45,870 bases of DNA from assembly GCA_028714255.1 (NCBI GenBank), contig JAQTMR010000016.1, forward strand, positions 1-45,870. The letters run 5' to 3'. The DNA is from Phycisphaerae bacterium. Its GTDB lineage: Bacteria > Planctomycetota > Phycisphaerae > Sedimentisphaerales > Anaerobacaceae. The notes under the pieces were generated by a model. The model had not been told where the DNA came from. It was given only the letters and a program-made list of their open reading frames with translations, and ran no database searches. Of the stretch, positions 8,503-17,510 are shown piece after piece. The position numbers and the translations under genes were made by a program. How positions within the stretch are numbered: position 1 is the first letter of the stretch; each line of letters opens with the position of its first letter.

Positions 8503-8979
8503 CTATTTTATGGAAGGTTTCGTAAATGACCAGTGAGTTTGAATAATCTTCCAGCAGTCATTTTGTTTACGATAAACTTCCGTACAATTCCATCGGGAAG
8601 CCTCCCCGTTGGTATATCCGGTATAATTAAATGTTAATACCGCGACATCCCCGCATAACTGCACTTTGGGATCTATCAATTCGTATCGCTCGACATTAAC
8701 TTCACCCCGAATGCCTTCATACAAACTCTTCAACTCATCGATTCCGTTCAATCTCTTGTCCAGAAAAGGGTCGAAATACACCACATCAGAAGCTGAAATT
8801 TCCAAAAAACCTGATGGGTCACCTTTTCCCCAACGCTCCAGGGCAGCTTTTTCCATAGCTATAATCGTTGCTGCAATTTGTTTTTCGTTCTCTGTTTTTC
8901 CATCAACCATTTGTGCCTCCTGTGTGCATCCAGCTGTTACCAATAAGCTAACCAGTATTATCCATGTTCGAATCATCAT
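8503..8979 (-). CDS. NTF2-like (SnoaL/DUF4440-type) lipoprotein
   Basis: The first 20 residues form a lipoprotein signal with lipobox LVTAGC, so the mature protein should be lipidated at Cys18 or so and sit on a membrane facing the periplasm. The rest, about 125 residues, fits an NTF2/SnoaL cone fold: an N-terminal helix (IAATIIAMEKAALERWGKGD), then alternating strands ending in WKIIQTHWSF, which is the common last strand of DUF4440 proteins. Members of this fold bind small molecules or act as isomerases; no catalytic pattern is visible. It lies 25 bases after ligA in the same operon. The function is unknown. Confidence 0.75.
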   Translation of the reverse strand: MMIRTWIILVSLLVTAGCTQEAQMVDGKTENEKQIAATIIAMEKAALERWGKGDPSGFLEISASDVVYFDPFLDKRLNGIDELKSLYEGIRGEVNVERYELIDPKVQLCGDVAVLTFNYTGYTNGEASRWNCTEVYRKQNDCWKIIQTHWSFTKPSIK

Positions 8980-9004
8980 TTGTTCCTTTTTCTTTATAGT
9001 TTTT

Positions 9005-11014
<2,010 letters not shown>

Positions 11015-11092
11015 TTATTTATACGCTGTTTCCGCCCATTTTGCAAGAGTCTGACTATCCACAGACAAAAAGCACATCTGCCAAAATGGTAT

Positions 11093-11121
11093 TTGACAAA
11101 GCTGTGAAATTTTTAGATAAT
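11093..11121 (+). promoter_or_regulatory. Sigma-70 promoter of tRNA-Asn
   Basis: TTGACA (11093-11098) and GATAAT (11116-11121) are separated by exactly 17 bases. The predicted start is near 11128, about 50 bases before the tRNA. This is the closest match to the sigma-70 consensus seen in the window and fits a stable RNA gene. Confidence 0.8.
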
Positions 11122-11179
11122 ACTTTGAAATCTATATGAAAACGGCTCTCTGAGCCGAAGTATCAATTTAGATTGCTAT

Positions 11180-11252
11180 TCCCCGATAGCTCAATTGGTA
11201 GAGCGGGCGGCTGTTAACCGCCAGGTCGTAGGTTCGAGCCCTACTCGGGGAG
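11180..11252 (+). tRNA. tRNA-Asn (anticodon GTT)
   Basis: A 73-base cloverleaf can be drawn in full: acceptor TCCCCGA / TCGGGGA with discriminator G, D arm GCTC...GAGC, anticodon stem GGCGG / CCGCC with loop CTGTTAA (anticodon GTT), five-base variable region AGGTC, and T arm GTAGG TTCGAGC CCTAC. CCA is not encoded. It decodes AAC and AAU. Its own promoter and terminator flank it. Confidence 0.97.
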
Positions 11253-11255
11253 TTC

Positions 11256-11297
11256 CAGGGCAGCAGGTCTTCTCGGCCTCGCTGCCCTGAAGTTTTT
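11256..11297 (+). terminator. Intrinsic terminator of tRNA-Asn
   Basis: A perfect 9-bp stem (CAGGGCAGC at 11256-11264 with GCTGCCCTG at 11281-11289) is followed by AAGTTTTT. It begins four bases after the tRNA, so the tRNA is transcribed alone. Confidence 0.8.
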
Positions 11298-11570
11298 GCC
11301 GGCAGGACATCCCGACTTTAAGCTTCATCTTCTTTTTAGTGTTTAGCCGATAATACAGAAACCAGCGTTAAATACTGGACAAACAAACAATTATATTATA
11401 GATTACTGAGCTTATAAAATTTGCTCTGGCTTCTGCACGGTGCCGCATAAAAACGGTTTTTTAGCGGCTTTAACGGTAATAATGCAAAATGTTTAGCGAA
11501 CAAAAGACCGATTATAGGATTGTAGGAAAATTCGGCAGTTTGTCGGACTATTTAGGTTTCTGTTGATAAT
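11298..11570. other. Intergenic spacer, no gene recognised
   Basis: This stretch between the tRNA terminator and the kinase is AT-rich and holds no convincing reading frame. A GATAAT directly abuts the kinase ATG and could be part of a promoter, but it is too close to the start to serve as its -10. No ribosome binding site precedes the kinase. Confidence 0.5.
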
Positions 11571-12434
11571 ATGGCAAAAGTTGCTCTCGACATTCGCGGT
11601 TTTAGCATAATCAGACGCATCGGAACTGGCGCGCGCAGCACGATATACCTCGCTGCCGACCAGCAGGACCATATTGAAGTTGCCCTGAAAAGGGTTATCT
11701 TCGAAAGGCCCGAAGATTCGAGAATCTTCGAACAGGTTGAGACAGAATACAAAGTGGCACGCCGGATAGACCATCCTTATATCAGAAAGTGCTACAAACT
11801 AAAGAAGGTACGCAGCATGTTCGTAGTAAAGGAACTGCTGCTTTCCATGGAATGGTTCGACGGCAAAAACCTCGAAGATGGCCCCGCCCTGAGTTTGCTC
11901 GACGTCCTGCTCGTATTCAGAATGGTCGCAAGCGGCCTGCAGGCTATGCACCAGCAGGGCTTCGTTCACTGCGATATAAAACCTAATAATATTCTTATTA
12001 ACGAAGCTGGCGCCATAAAAATTATTGACCTCGGCCAGAGCTGCAAAATCGGAACCGTAAAACCGCGTATCCAAGGTACGCCCGACTACATCGCCCCCGA
12101 ACAGGTCAAGCGTAAGGCCCTCGGACCAAAAACTGACATCTTTAATCTGGGTGCAACTATGTACTGGGCCCTTACCGGAAAACACGTCCCGACCATGATT
12201 GCTAAAAAGAACAGCCTCGGCCTGCCGATGCCGCCTCAGCCCAGACTCGCACCACACGAACTGAGAAAACAATTGCCCATAGGTATCTCGAAACTTGTAA
12301 TGGATTGCATAGAAGACGAACCTGCCAAACGTCCCCGCAATATGATGACGGTTATATCCCGACTTGACTTGCTCGTCCACAGCATATTAGCCGGACAAAT
12401 AAAAACGGATAAAGATGCCGCAGACAATAATTGA
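11571..12434 (+). CDS. Serine/threonine protein kinase (Hanks type, non-RD)
   Basis: A single eukaryotic-like kinase domain fills the 287 residues; no membrane segment or sensor domain is present, so it should be cytoplasmic. Visible motifs are the glycine loop RIGTGARSTIYLA (from residue 16), the ATP lysine K40 in VALKRV, the catalytic loop HCDIKPNN with D135, the magnesium motif DLG with D153 in place of DFG, and the activation-segment end YIAPEQ (174-179). All catalytic residues are kept, so activity is likely. The HCD triad instead of HRD makes it a non-RD kinase, which is usually not switched on by activation-loop phosphorylation. The last 20 bases overlap the phosphatase gene downstream. 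The kinase target is unknown. Confidence 0.93.
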   Translation: MAKVALDIRGFSIIRRIGTGARSTIYLAADQQDHIEVALKRVIFERPEDSRIFEQVETEYKVARRIDHPYIRKCYKLKKVRSMFVVKELLLSMEWFDGKNLEDGPALSLLDVLLVFRMVASGLQAMHQQGFVHCDIKPNNILINEAGAIKIIDLGQSCKIGTVKPRIQGTPDYIAPEQVKRKALGPKTDIFNLGATMYWALTGKHVPTMIAKKNSLGLPMPPQPRLAPHELRKQLPIGISKLVMDCIEDEPAKRPRNMMTVISRLDLLVHSILAGQIKTDKDAADNN

Positions 12435-13263
12435 TTTGCTGAACAAAGCTGCAGAAGCAAACAACACAGATAAATTCAGACGGGGCAACGTAATTTACTT
12501 GCCTGCTGACGCCCGCCTGATTGCTACAGGCGATATCCACGGACATCGAAGAAACTTCGAAAGGATAACCGCTTTTGCCGATTTAAAAAACAACCCGAAC
12601 ACGCACGTCCTCCTGCAGGAAGTTATCCACGGCGGACCCGAAGACGCAGAAGGTGGTTGTTTATCTTACAAACTGCTCTTCGATATTGCCCGTTATAAGT
12701 TAACTTTCCCGGCACAAGTCCACATCATCACGGGAAACCACGATATCGCATTTATTAACAACAGCGAAATTATGAAAGATGGAAAAGAAATGAACCTCTC
12801 GATGCACTCGGCTCTGCAGCGCGAATTCATGCAGGCGACCCCTCACATCGAACTGGCTATAAAACAACTTCTGCTTTCACAGCCATTGGCGGTAAAATGC
12901 GAAAATAGAATATGGCTGTCGCATTCGCTGCCCGCCGAACGTTTCGTCGATAAATTCGACCCCGGAATTTTAGACAGGCCATTGAATATTGATGATTACG
13001 AAAAACCTGGTTCTGCTTATCTTTTAACATGGGGAAGAAACTTCAGCAAACAAACGCTCGATGAAATGGCCGAACTTCTCGATGTTGACATTTTTATCCT
13101 CGGCCACCAGCCGCAGCAGCAGGGATGGAGCCAGGCCGGAAAAAATCTCTTAATCATCGCATCCGACCATAACCACGGCTGTTTGGTGTCGTTCGACCTG
13201 GATAAACCTTACTCCATTGAGACGCTCGTCGAATCGATAGTACCGTTGGCTTCCATATCTTGA
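12415..13263 (+). CDS. Metallophosphoesterase (calcineurin-like fold), PPP-type relative
   Basis: The 282-residue protein has the metal-binding signatures of the calcineurin-like superfamily: GDIHGHRRNF (residues 39-48), GNHD (107-110), SH (169-170) and GHQ (230-232). The second motif, normally GDxVDRG, reads QEVIHGG (68-74) at the expected distance: a Glu stands for the bridging Asp, and the Arg is lost. This departure may change metal use or substrate, or lower activity. The start overlaps the end of the kinase gene by 20 bases, so the two are co-expressed. The natural reading is that it reverses the kinase's phosphorylation, but a role as nucleotide or small-molecule phosphatase is also possible. 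Confidence 0.85.
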   Translation: MPQTIIDLLNKAAEANNTDKFRRGNVIYLPADARLIATGDIHGHRRNFERITAFADLKNNPNTHVLLQEVIHGGPEDAEGGCLSYKLLFDIARYKLTFPAQVHIITGNHDIAFINNSEIMKDGKEMNLSMHSALQREFMQATPHIELAIKQLLLSQPLAVKCENRIWLSHSLPAERFVDKFDPGILDRPLNIDDYEKPGSAYLLTWGRNFSKQTLDEMAELLDVDIFILGHQPQQQGWSQAGKNLLIIASDHNHGCLVSFDLDKPYSIETLVESIVPLASIS

Positions 13264-13287
13264 ACTCCGGGGATAATTCGATATAAT
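13260..13287 (+). promoter_or_regulatory. Promoter of the glycosyltransferase gene (near-leaderless)
   Basis: TTGAAC (13260-13265) overlaps the phosphatase stop codon and is followed after 16 bases by a perfect TATAAT (13282-13287). The ATG of the glycosyltransferase begins only 8 bases after the -10, so the predicted transcript starts at or just before the start codon. No ribosome binding site is present, which agrees with leaderless translation. Confidence 0.6.
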
Positions 13288-13295
13288 CAATTAAT

Positions 13296-14597
13296 ATGGA
13301 CTGGTATTACTACATAGCCATTTTACTGATTCTGTCACAATTGCTCTTTTGCTATCATACGGCCCGTAACTACCACTATGCGCTGACCAGATACAAAAAG
13401 AAACGCCTGACATATCGGCCGCGGACGGCTCTTATCGTCCCCTGCAAGGGCCTCGACCCGAACTTCCGGCAGAATATCGCTTCATTTTTTAATCAGGACT
13501 ACGAAAATTATCTCCTGTGGTTTGTGGTCGCCGACAAGACTGACCCCGCCTACGCCGTGCTGTGCGAATTGAAAGATAGTCTTGGCAAAACATCGAAAGC
13601 CCGCGACATACAGGTCCTGGTGGCAGGCTTCGCGCAATCCTGCAGTCAAAAAATCCATAATCTGCTCCACTGCTGCCAAAGGATTGATAGCGATGTCGAG
13701 GCCCTCGCATTTGCCGATTCCGATATCTGCATCCGAAGCGATTGGCTGAGCCAAATAGTTCATCCTCTGCGATACACCAAAACCGGCGCAACCACAGGCT
13801 ATCGCTGGTATGTACCCAAAAAGAATAATCTGGCAAGTATCGCACTCTCATCTGTGAACGCCAAAATCGCCCAGCTGCTTGGAAACTCCATATTCAACCA
13901 GGCATGGGGAGGCTCTATGGCCATCCGTGTTGACGTCTTCAAACAACTCGGCCTCGACAAAATTTGGCCTAAAACCCTAAGCGACGATTTGTCACTCAGC
14001 TACGCCGTCAAAAAAGCCCGCAAAAAAGTCGTCTTCGTTCCCGCCTGCCTCGTAGCCTCCTATGAATCCACAACTTGGCGCAAGCTTTTCGAATTCGGAA
14101 GACGGCAATTCCTGATTACACGCGTAAGCAATCCGAAAACATGGTGGTTCGGATTATTCAGCAGTCTATATTCGATATTGGGCTTATGGGGCGGTGCCGC
14201 CCTCGCCATCTACGCCGCAACTAAATTACCAGCTACCAATTACAATTCACCAATTACCAATTACCAATTCTTAATTATCGTTGCCGTCCCAATTTTATTT
14301 TTTACCGCCCAGTTCATCCGCGCCATCCTCCGCCAAAAAATGGCCTACAAATTACTCCATTTCGAGCAACGGGCGACGCCCGCCCTGAGCAAAGTCGAAG
14401 GGAGCAACGGGCCACGAACTATGAGGGTCGCCGGCGTCGCTGATATACTTTTATTCTGGCTATGGTCGCCGCTGCTGCTGTTACTTATTATCTCCTCTGC
14501 CTTTGGCAGAACTATCACCTGGCGGGGAATACGATACAAACTCCTCGGCCCGACCCAAAACATCGTCCTTAGCGAAAAAACAGAGCCGCGACAGTAA
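13296..14597 (+). CDS. Membrane glycosyltransferase family 2 (GT21/ceramide glucosyltransferase-like)
   Basis: The protein of 433 residues has an N-terminal membrane helix (YYIAILLILSQLLFCYHTA), a GT-A catalytic domain and about three C-terminal helices. The order of motifs resembles GT21 enzymes and bacterial HpnI: VPCKGLDPN, a nucleotide-binding DSD (141-143), the acid motif LSDDLSL (228-234) and an arginine-rich RRQF in the position of (Q/R)xxRW. It probably moves a sugar onto a lipid at the inner membrane. Acceptor and donor are unknown. Two blocks of repeat-derived DNA interrupt the C-terminal membrane part without breaking the frame (near 14224-14272 and 14364-14412, the second encoding ALSKVEG, a typical translation of a dispersed palindrome). 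It has its own promoter after the kinase/phosphatase pair. Confidence 0.85.
   Translation: MDWYYYIAILLILSQLLFCYHTARNYHYALTRYKKKRLTYRPRTALIVPCKGLDPNFRQNIASFFNQDYENYLLWFVVADKTDPAYAVLCELKDSLGKTSKARDIQVLVAGFAQSCSQKIHNLLHCCQRIDSDVEALAFADSDICIRSDWLSQIVHPLRYTKTGATTGYRWYVPKKNNLASIALSSVNAKIAQLLGNSIFNQAWGGSMAIRVDVFKQLGLDKIWPKTLSDDLSLSYAVKKARKKVVFVPACLVASYESTTWRKLFEFGRRQFLITRVSNPKTWWFGLFSSLYSILGLWGGAALAIYAATKLPATNYNSPITNYQFLIIVAVPILFFTAQFIRAILRQKMAYKLLHFEQRATPALSKVEGSNGPRTMRVAGVADILLFWLWSPLLLLLIISSAFGRTITWRGIRYKLLGPTQNIVLSEKTEPRQ
14224..14272. repeat. AATTACC-type short tandem repeat inside the glycosyltransferase gene
   Basis: Several near-identical units of ATTACCA or CTACCAATTACA follow one another (ACCAATTAC recurs three to four times). 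They encode a polar loop (LPATNYNSPITNYQ) between two membrane helices, so the insertion is tolerated in frame. Confidence 0.65.
14364..14412. repeat. Palindromic dispersed repeat inside the glycosyltransferase gene
   Basis: An imperfect palindrome CCCTGAGCAAAGTCGAAGGG (14383-14402) is bracketed by direct repeats GAGCAACGGGC (14364-14374 and 14402-14412), resembling an insertion with target duplication. The same family occurs at 15805-15823. Confidence 0.7.
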
Positions 14598-14650
14598 TGG
14601 AGCGGTAAATTTATATCGTTAAACTTTGTCCGACACTTCCAAAACCCTTT

Positions 14651-15220
14651 TCACTTGGACCCCCAATTCTCAAAAAATGAATCCCAAAAACTTTTCGTAA
14701 ATATCTGCCAGCCCTTTTCAATTATATTTTTGAAAAAGGTTTTTATCCCCCATTCTTTCGCAGTCGTAGCATTTCCCCCTGTTTCCTCCGCCTTGCCGCT
14801 GGTCTCTTTTGCCTCTGCATCTTTTTTCTGATCGGGGGCAGTGTCCTTCTGTGTTTTACCGGCAAAGATTTTATCAATCGTGTCAATTATATCGTTGTAT
14901 CGTTCTTTAGTATTGGGAAGTCCTAACACATCAAATAAACGGGCGCGAGGGACAATATTTGTAAGTAACGAATTGCAAACTTTCAACGTTTTTTGTTCCA
15001 AGACTCCCAAGTGTTTGTATCCAGCCAGATTTAAATACCAAAAATCTATAGACTCTATGCCAGAGTTCAGACGTTCGATGAAATCTTTGACATCCTTTTC
15101 AATCCTTTTGTTTTTGTTCGGTGAATTGCGTAAAATGTAGGCCAAACGCCCCAAGTGTTTTTGTAATAACAGCATATCTGCATAAGGTCGGTATGGTCTT
15201 GCTTTGTCTGTCTTTTTCAT
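14651..15220 (-). CDS. Hypothetical protein, 189 residues
   Basis: Not recognised. The first 110 residues are predicted helical and rich in Leu, Lys and Arg (LLLQKHLGRLAYILRN, DVKDFIERLNSGIESIDFWY). A low-complexity charged linker follows (about residues 125-150, rich in Lys, Glu, Thr, Gly). The last 35 residues are aromatic-rich and look like amphipathic helices (IKTFFKNIIEKGWQIFTKSF). No signal peptide or clear membrane span is seen. The ATG has an AGGTGA site 5 bases upstream, which supports a real gene. It follows a small membrane protein gene on the same strand by 71 bases and probably shares its transcript. It converges on the glycosyltransferase gene. Confidence 0.6.
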   Translation of the reverse strand: MKKTDKARPYRPYADMLLLQKHLGRLAYILRNSPNKNKRIEKDVKDFIERLNSGIESIDFWYLNLAGYKHLGVLEQKTLKVCNSLLTNIVPRARLFDVLGLPNTKERYNDIIDTIDKIFAGKTQKDTAPDQKKDAEAKETSGKAEETGGNATTAKEWGIKTFFKNIIEKGWQIFTKSFWDSFFENWGSK

Positions 15221-15291
15221 TTTTCACCTGTTTTCCTTCCTGTTGATCGTCCTGATAGTTTAACTCCTCACTGCCAACCGCCGTTTCCAGA

Positions 15292-15633
15292 CTACGCTTT
15301 GTCATTTGTTCTATCGCTGGAAATATGCTTAACAAACTCTTTCAAGCCCATTTGTTTTTCCCGGTCGTTTAGAGGATATTTATTTCCCGTCCATATTGTA
15401 AAATGACGGAATAGATACTCCAAAATGACACCTGTTAATAATGGCCACCACACTTTTAATATCACCGCCAACACGCTTGAGCCCATTAAGAGTGCCAACG
15501 ATGTCGTATGACATAGACGCTGGCCAGGTTTTAACTGCCCATCCTGAGACCAACCGGTCATAATCGAGAATAGATGGCGTAAGCCAAGCCAAGCTACTAT
15601 TCCTACTGCAACCCAGAAAAGTATAGACTTCAT
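15292..15633 (-). CDS. Hypothetical small membrane protein, 113 residues
   Basis: Not recognised. Residues 4-26 (ILFWVAVGIVAWLGLRHLF) and roughly 45-80 (SLALLMGSSVLAVILKVWWP, LLTGVILEYLF) form two or three membrane helices, with a charged cytoplasmic tail rich in Lys and Asp. A GGGGA site lies 6 bases before the ATG. An alternative frame inside it (15099-15335) has no such support. It probably forms a two-gene unit with the 189-residue protein downstream. Confidence 0.6.
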   Translation of the reverse strand: MKSILFWVAVGIVAWLGLRHLFSIMTGWSQDGQLKPGQRLCHTTSLALLMGSSVLAVILKVWWPLLTGVILEYLFRHFTIWTGNKYPLNDREKQMGLKEFVKHISSDRTNDKA

Positions 15634-15804
15634 AATTTCCCCTTTTTAGCAATCCCCAATAGACTTGATTTCGGCCTTTTCCATAACTCCATATCCTATT
15701 GCCAAACACCTTAAAAAGCAATATTTCATATAGTTTTCTTCTCGCCTTCGGTGTGGTGATTTTAAGAAAATCTAAAAATAACAGTGTCAATCCCGTGTTA
15801 CCCG

Positions 15805-15823
15805 TCCTGAGCTTGTCGAAGGA
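15805..15823. repeat. Palindromic dispersed repeat
   Basis: TCCTGAGCTTGTCGAAGGA is an imperfect palindrome of the same family as 14383-14402. It directly abuts the first copy of the 123-bp repeat. Confidence 0.7.
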
Positions 15824-15946
15824 ATCAGTGTCTAAAAACAGCAACCAACCTGCCGTGAAACGGCAGGCTAAATATATAAAATTCTCCGCGCAACCTGTGA
15901 TAAAAAATCCCCCCTTGGGGTGGCAAGGCCACGTGTAAATCCGTGT
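15824..15946. repeat. 123-bp direct repeat, copy 1 (with hairpin copy C)
   Basis: This segment matches 16012-16134 at an offset of 188 bp with only a few mismatches. It contains the hairpin CCTGCCG-TGAAA-CGGCAGG followed by CTAAATATA (15849-15876), then CCCCCCTTGGGG and GTGGCAAGGCCAC, and ends in AAATCCGTGT. Confidence 0.85.
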
Positions 15947-16011
15947 CTAACTTTTCTCTGCGTTCTTTGCGAACTCTCCGGTAAAAAATAAAGCAGTGTT
16001 AATCGGTATAA

Positions 16012-16134
16012 ATCAGTGTCTAAAAACAGCAACCAACCTGCCGTAAAACGGCAGGCTAAATATAAGAAACTCTCCGCGCAACCTGTGATAAAAAATCCCC
16101 CCTTGGGGTGGCAAGGCCACGTGTAAATCCGTGT
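16012..16134. repeat. 123-bp direct repeat, copy 2 (with hairpin copy D)
   Basis: Second copy of the repeat at 15824-15946. Its hairpin loop is TAAAA instead of TGAAA (stem 16037-16043 with 16049-16055), and the stem is unchanged. It continues into TCATCCGTGGTTAATTT, a motif also present near 25660. Confidence 0.85.
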
Positions 16135-16245
16135 TCATCCGTGGTTAATTTCCCCTGTCCGCCGAACGCGCCTCTTTTACCACTGTCGGCTTTCTGGTAA
16201 ACTCTATAACGTACTCGTAAGAATTTCGTAGATAGTGCAGGGTAA

Positions 16246-17400
16246 ATGTCAAATAACTCTAATTCGAAATTTGTGTCAGAAAACATCGGCTTATATGTCC
16301 ATATCCCTTTTTGCCGGACTAAGTGCCGCTACTGCAACTTCTACTCCGTACCTATTACTGAATATGATTCAGCCGCCGTCATCTCCGCGATGATTGCCGA
16401 GCTAAAGCGATACGAGCCGGACAAAAACACAAAAACCATTTACATCGGAGGCGGAAGCCCAAGCTGTCTGCCGCAGAAACTTCTGCTTCAACTGATTTAC
16501 GAAGTCACGCAACATGCCCCATCGGCAGAAGAATTCACCGTCGAAGTCAATCCCGGCCAGGTCGATGAAACGCTTCTCAATCAGTTGCGCAAAGCAGGCG
16601 TCAATCGTCTTTCAATCGGCGCCCAGTCTTTTATTCAGCAGGAATTGGCTCTCCTCGGCAGAACACATAATGTCGATTCAATATACGATTCAGTTCGATT
16701 AGGCAGGGCCGCCGGCTTCGATAATATAAGTCTCGATTTAATTTTCGCCGTCCCTTGCTCCAGTCTCGACTCATGGAAACAAAATCTCCGCCGTGCTGTC
16801 GAGTTGCAGCCCAAACACATAAGCGCTTACGCCCTGACATGGGAAGACAACACCCCCCTCGGCAGAGCCTTGGCCGCAGGTGAGATACAACAAGTCGATG
16901 AAGATACCGACCGCGAAATGTACGAACTAACTATCGACGAACTCGGAAAAGCAGGCCTCTGCCAGTACGAAATATCGAACTTCGCAAAGAAAGATTTCCA
17001 GTGCAGACACAATCTCAACTACTGGGCAAACGGCAGCTATATCGGCATCGGCCCGGCGGCGGCCTCGTATATAAACGGCCAAAGGTGCACAAATTCCGCT
17101 GATATTGGCAGGTATGTCGAAGCAATTGAAAGCGGTACAAGCCCCGCCGCGGAAACCGAAACGCTCAACAGCCTCGAACGCGCCTGCGAAACCGCCGTCC
17201 TGAACCTCCGCCGCCGACGCGGAATCGATTTAGCCGAGTTTAAAACGCGCACAGGCTTCGATGCCGCCGAGCTGTTCGCAGAACCGATTCGGATGTATCA
17301 GCAGCAGGGGTTAATTAATGCCGAAGATGGGCATGTTTTCCTTACGCGAAAGGCACTTGCAATTGCCGACTCGATTCTGTGTGACTTTGCCGCGGTTTGA
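16246..17400 (+). CDS. hemW: HemW-like radical SAM protein (coproporphyrinogen oxidase family)
   Basis: The protein starts with the radical SAM cluster site: PFCRTKCRYCNFYS (C23, C27, C30) binds a 4Fe-4S cluster and S-adenosylmethionine. The next segments, YIGGGSPSCLP and RLSIGAQSF, follow the HemN/HemW barrel, and the C-terminal part (CRHNLNYWANGSYIGIGPAA) is typical of HemW. At 384 residues it matches HemW, a heme chaperone, rather than the longer HemN oxidase, which has an N-terminal extension. HemW proteins were long misannotated as coproporphyrinogen III oxidase. The ATG has a GCAGGG site a few bases upstream. It is transcribed toward lepA, separated by a 110-base spacer with a palindromic repeat. 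Confidence 0.93.
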   Translation: MSNNSNSKFVSENIGLYVHIPFCRTKCRYCNFYSVPITEYDSAAVISAMIAELKRYEPDKNTKTIYIGGGSPSCLPQKLLLQLIYEVTQHAPSAEEFTVEVNPGQVDETLLNQLRKAGVNRLSIGAQSFIQQELALLGRTHNVDSIYDSVRLGRAAGFDNISLDLIFAVPCSSLDSWKQNLRRAVELQPKHISAYALTWEDNTPLGRALAAGEIQQVDEDTDREMYELTIDELGKAGLCQYEISNFAKKDFQCRHNLNYWANGSYIGIGPAAASYINGQRCTNSADIGRYVEAIESGTSPAAETETLNSLERACETAVLNLRRRRGIDLAEFKTRTGFDAAELFAEPIRMYQQQGLINAEDGHVFLTRKALAIADSILCDFAAV

Positions 17401-17442
17401 AGTTATAATATCTTTTTCGGTAATACTAAGAAGCCGCCTGTC

Positions 17443-17462
17443 ATTCCCGCGAAAGCGGGAAT
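17443..17462. repeat. dRS3-like palindrome
   Basis: ATTCCCGC-GAAA-GCGGGAAT is a perfect 8-bp inverted repeat followed by CCAGACG. The arrangement (ATTCCC...GGGAAT) is that of short dispersed repeats found in many bacterial genomes. It lies between hemW and lepA and could act as a transcript-end hairpin. Confidence 0.7.
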
Positions 17463-17510
17463 CCAGACGTTTTTATTGAGTTCATTTTTAGGTTTTGTTG
17501 TATATTCTAA

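Larger units (their letters stand above)
15634..16245. other. Repeat-rich intergenic region between divergent genes
   Basis: No convincing gene is present in these 612 bases. The content is a dispersed palindrome (15805-15823), two 123-bp direct repeats (15824-15946 and 16012-16134), each with a covarying-family hairpin, plus short motifs of widespread repeat type such as TTCTCTGCGTTCTTTGCGAA and ATCCGTGGTTAATTT. Short frames across it encode repeat-derived peptides such as SFDKLRTG and were rejected. Confidence 0.7.

Noticed and set aside
15380-15844. A 154-residue minus-strand frame in the repeat-rich spacer
   Set aside because: It contains SFDKLRTG, a translation of the dispersed palindrome, and overlaps the supported membrane protein gene in another frame.
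15699-15938. A 79-residue plus-strand frame
   Set aside because: It is made mostly of repeat sequence (LSLSKE, palindrome) and has no ribosome binding site.
15824-16134. A CRISPR-like array
   Set aside because: There are only two repeats of 123 bp at an offset of 188 bp with no repeat-spacer pattern, and no cas genes are present.
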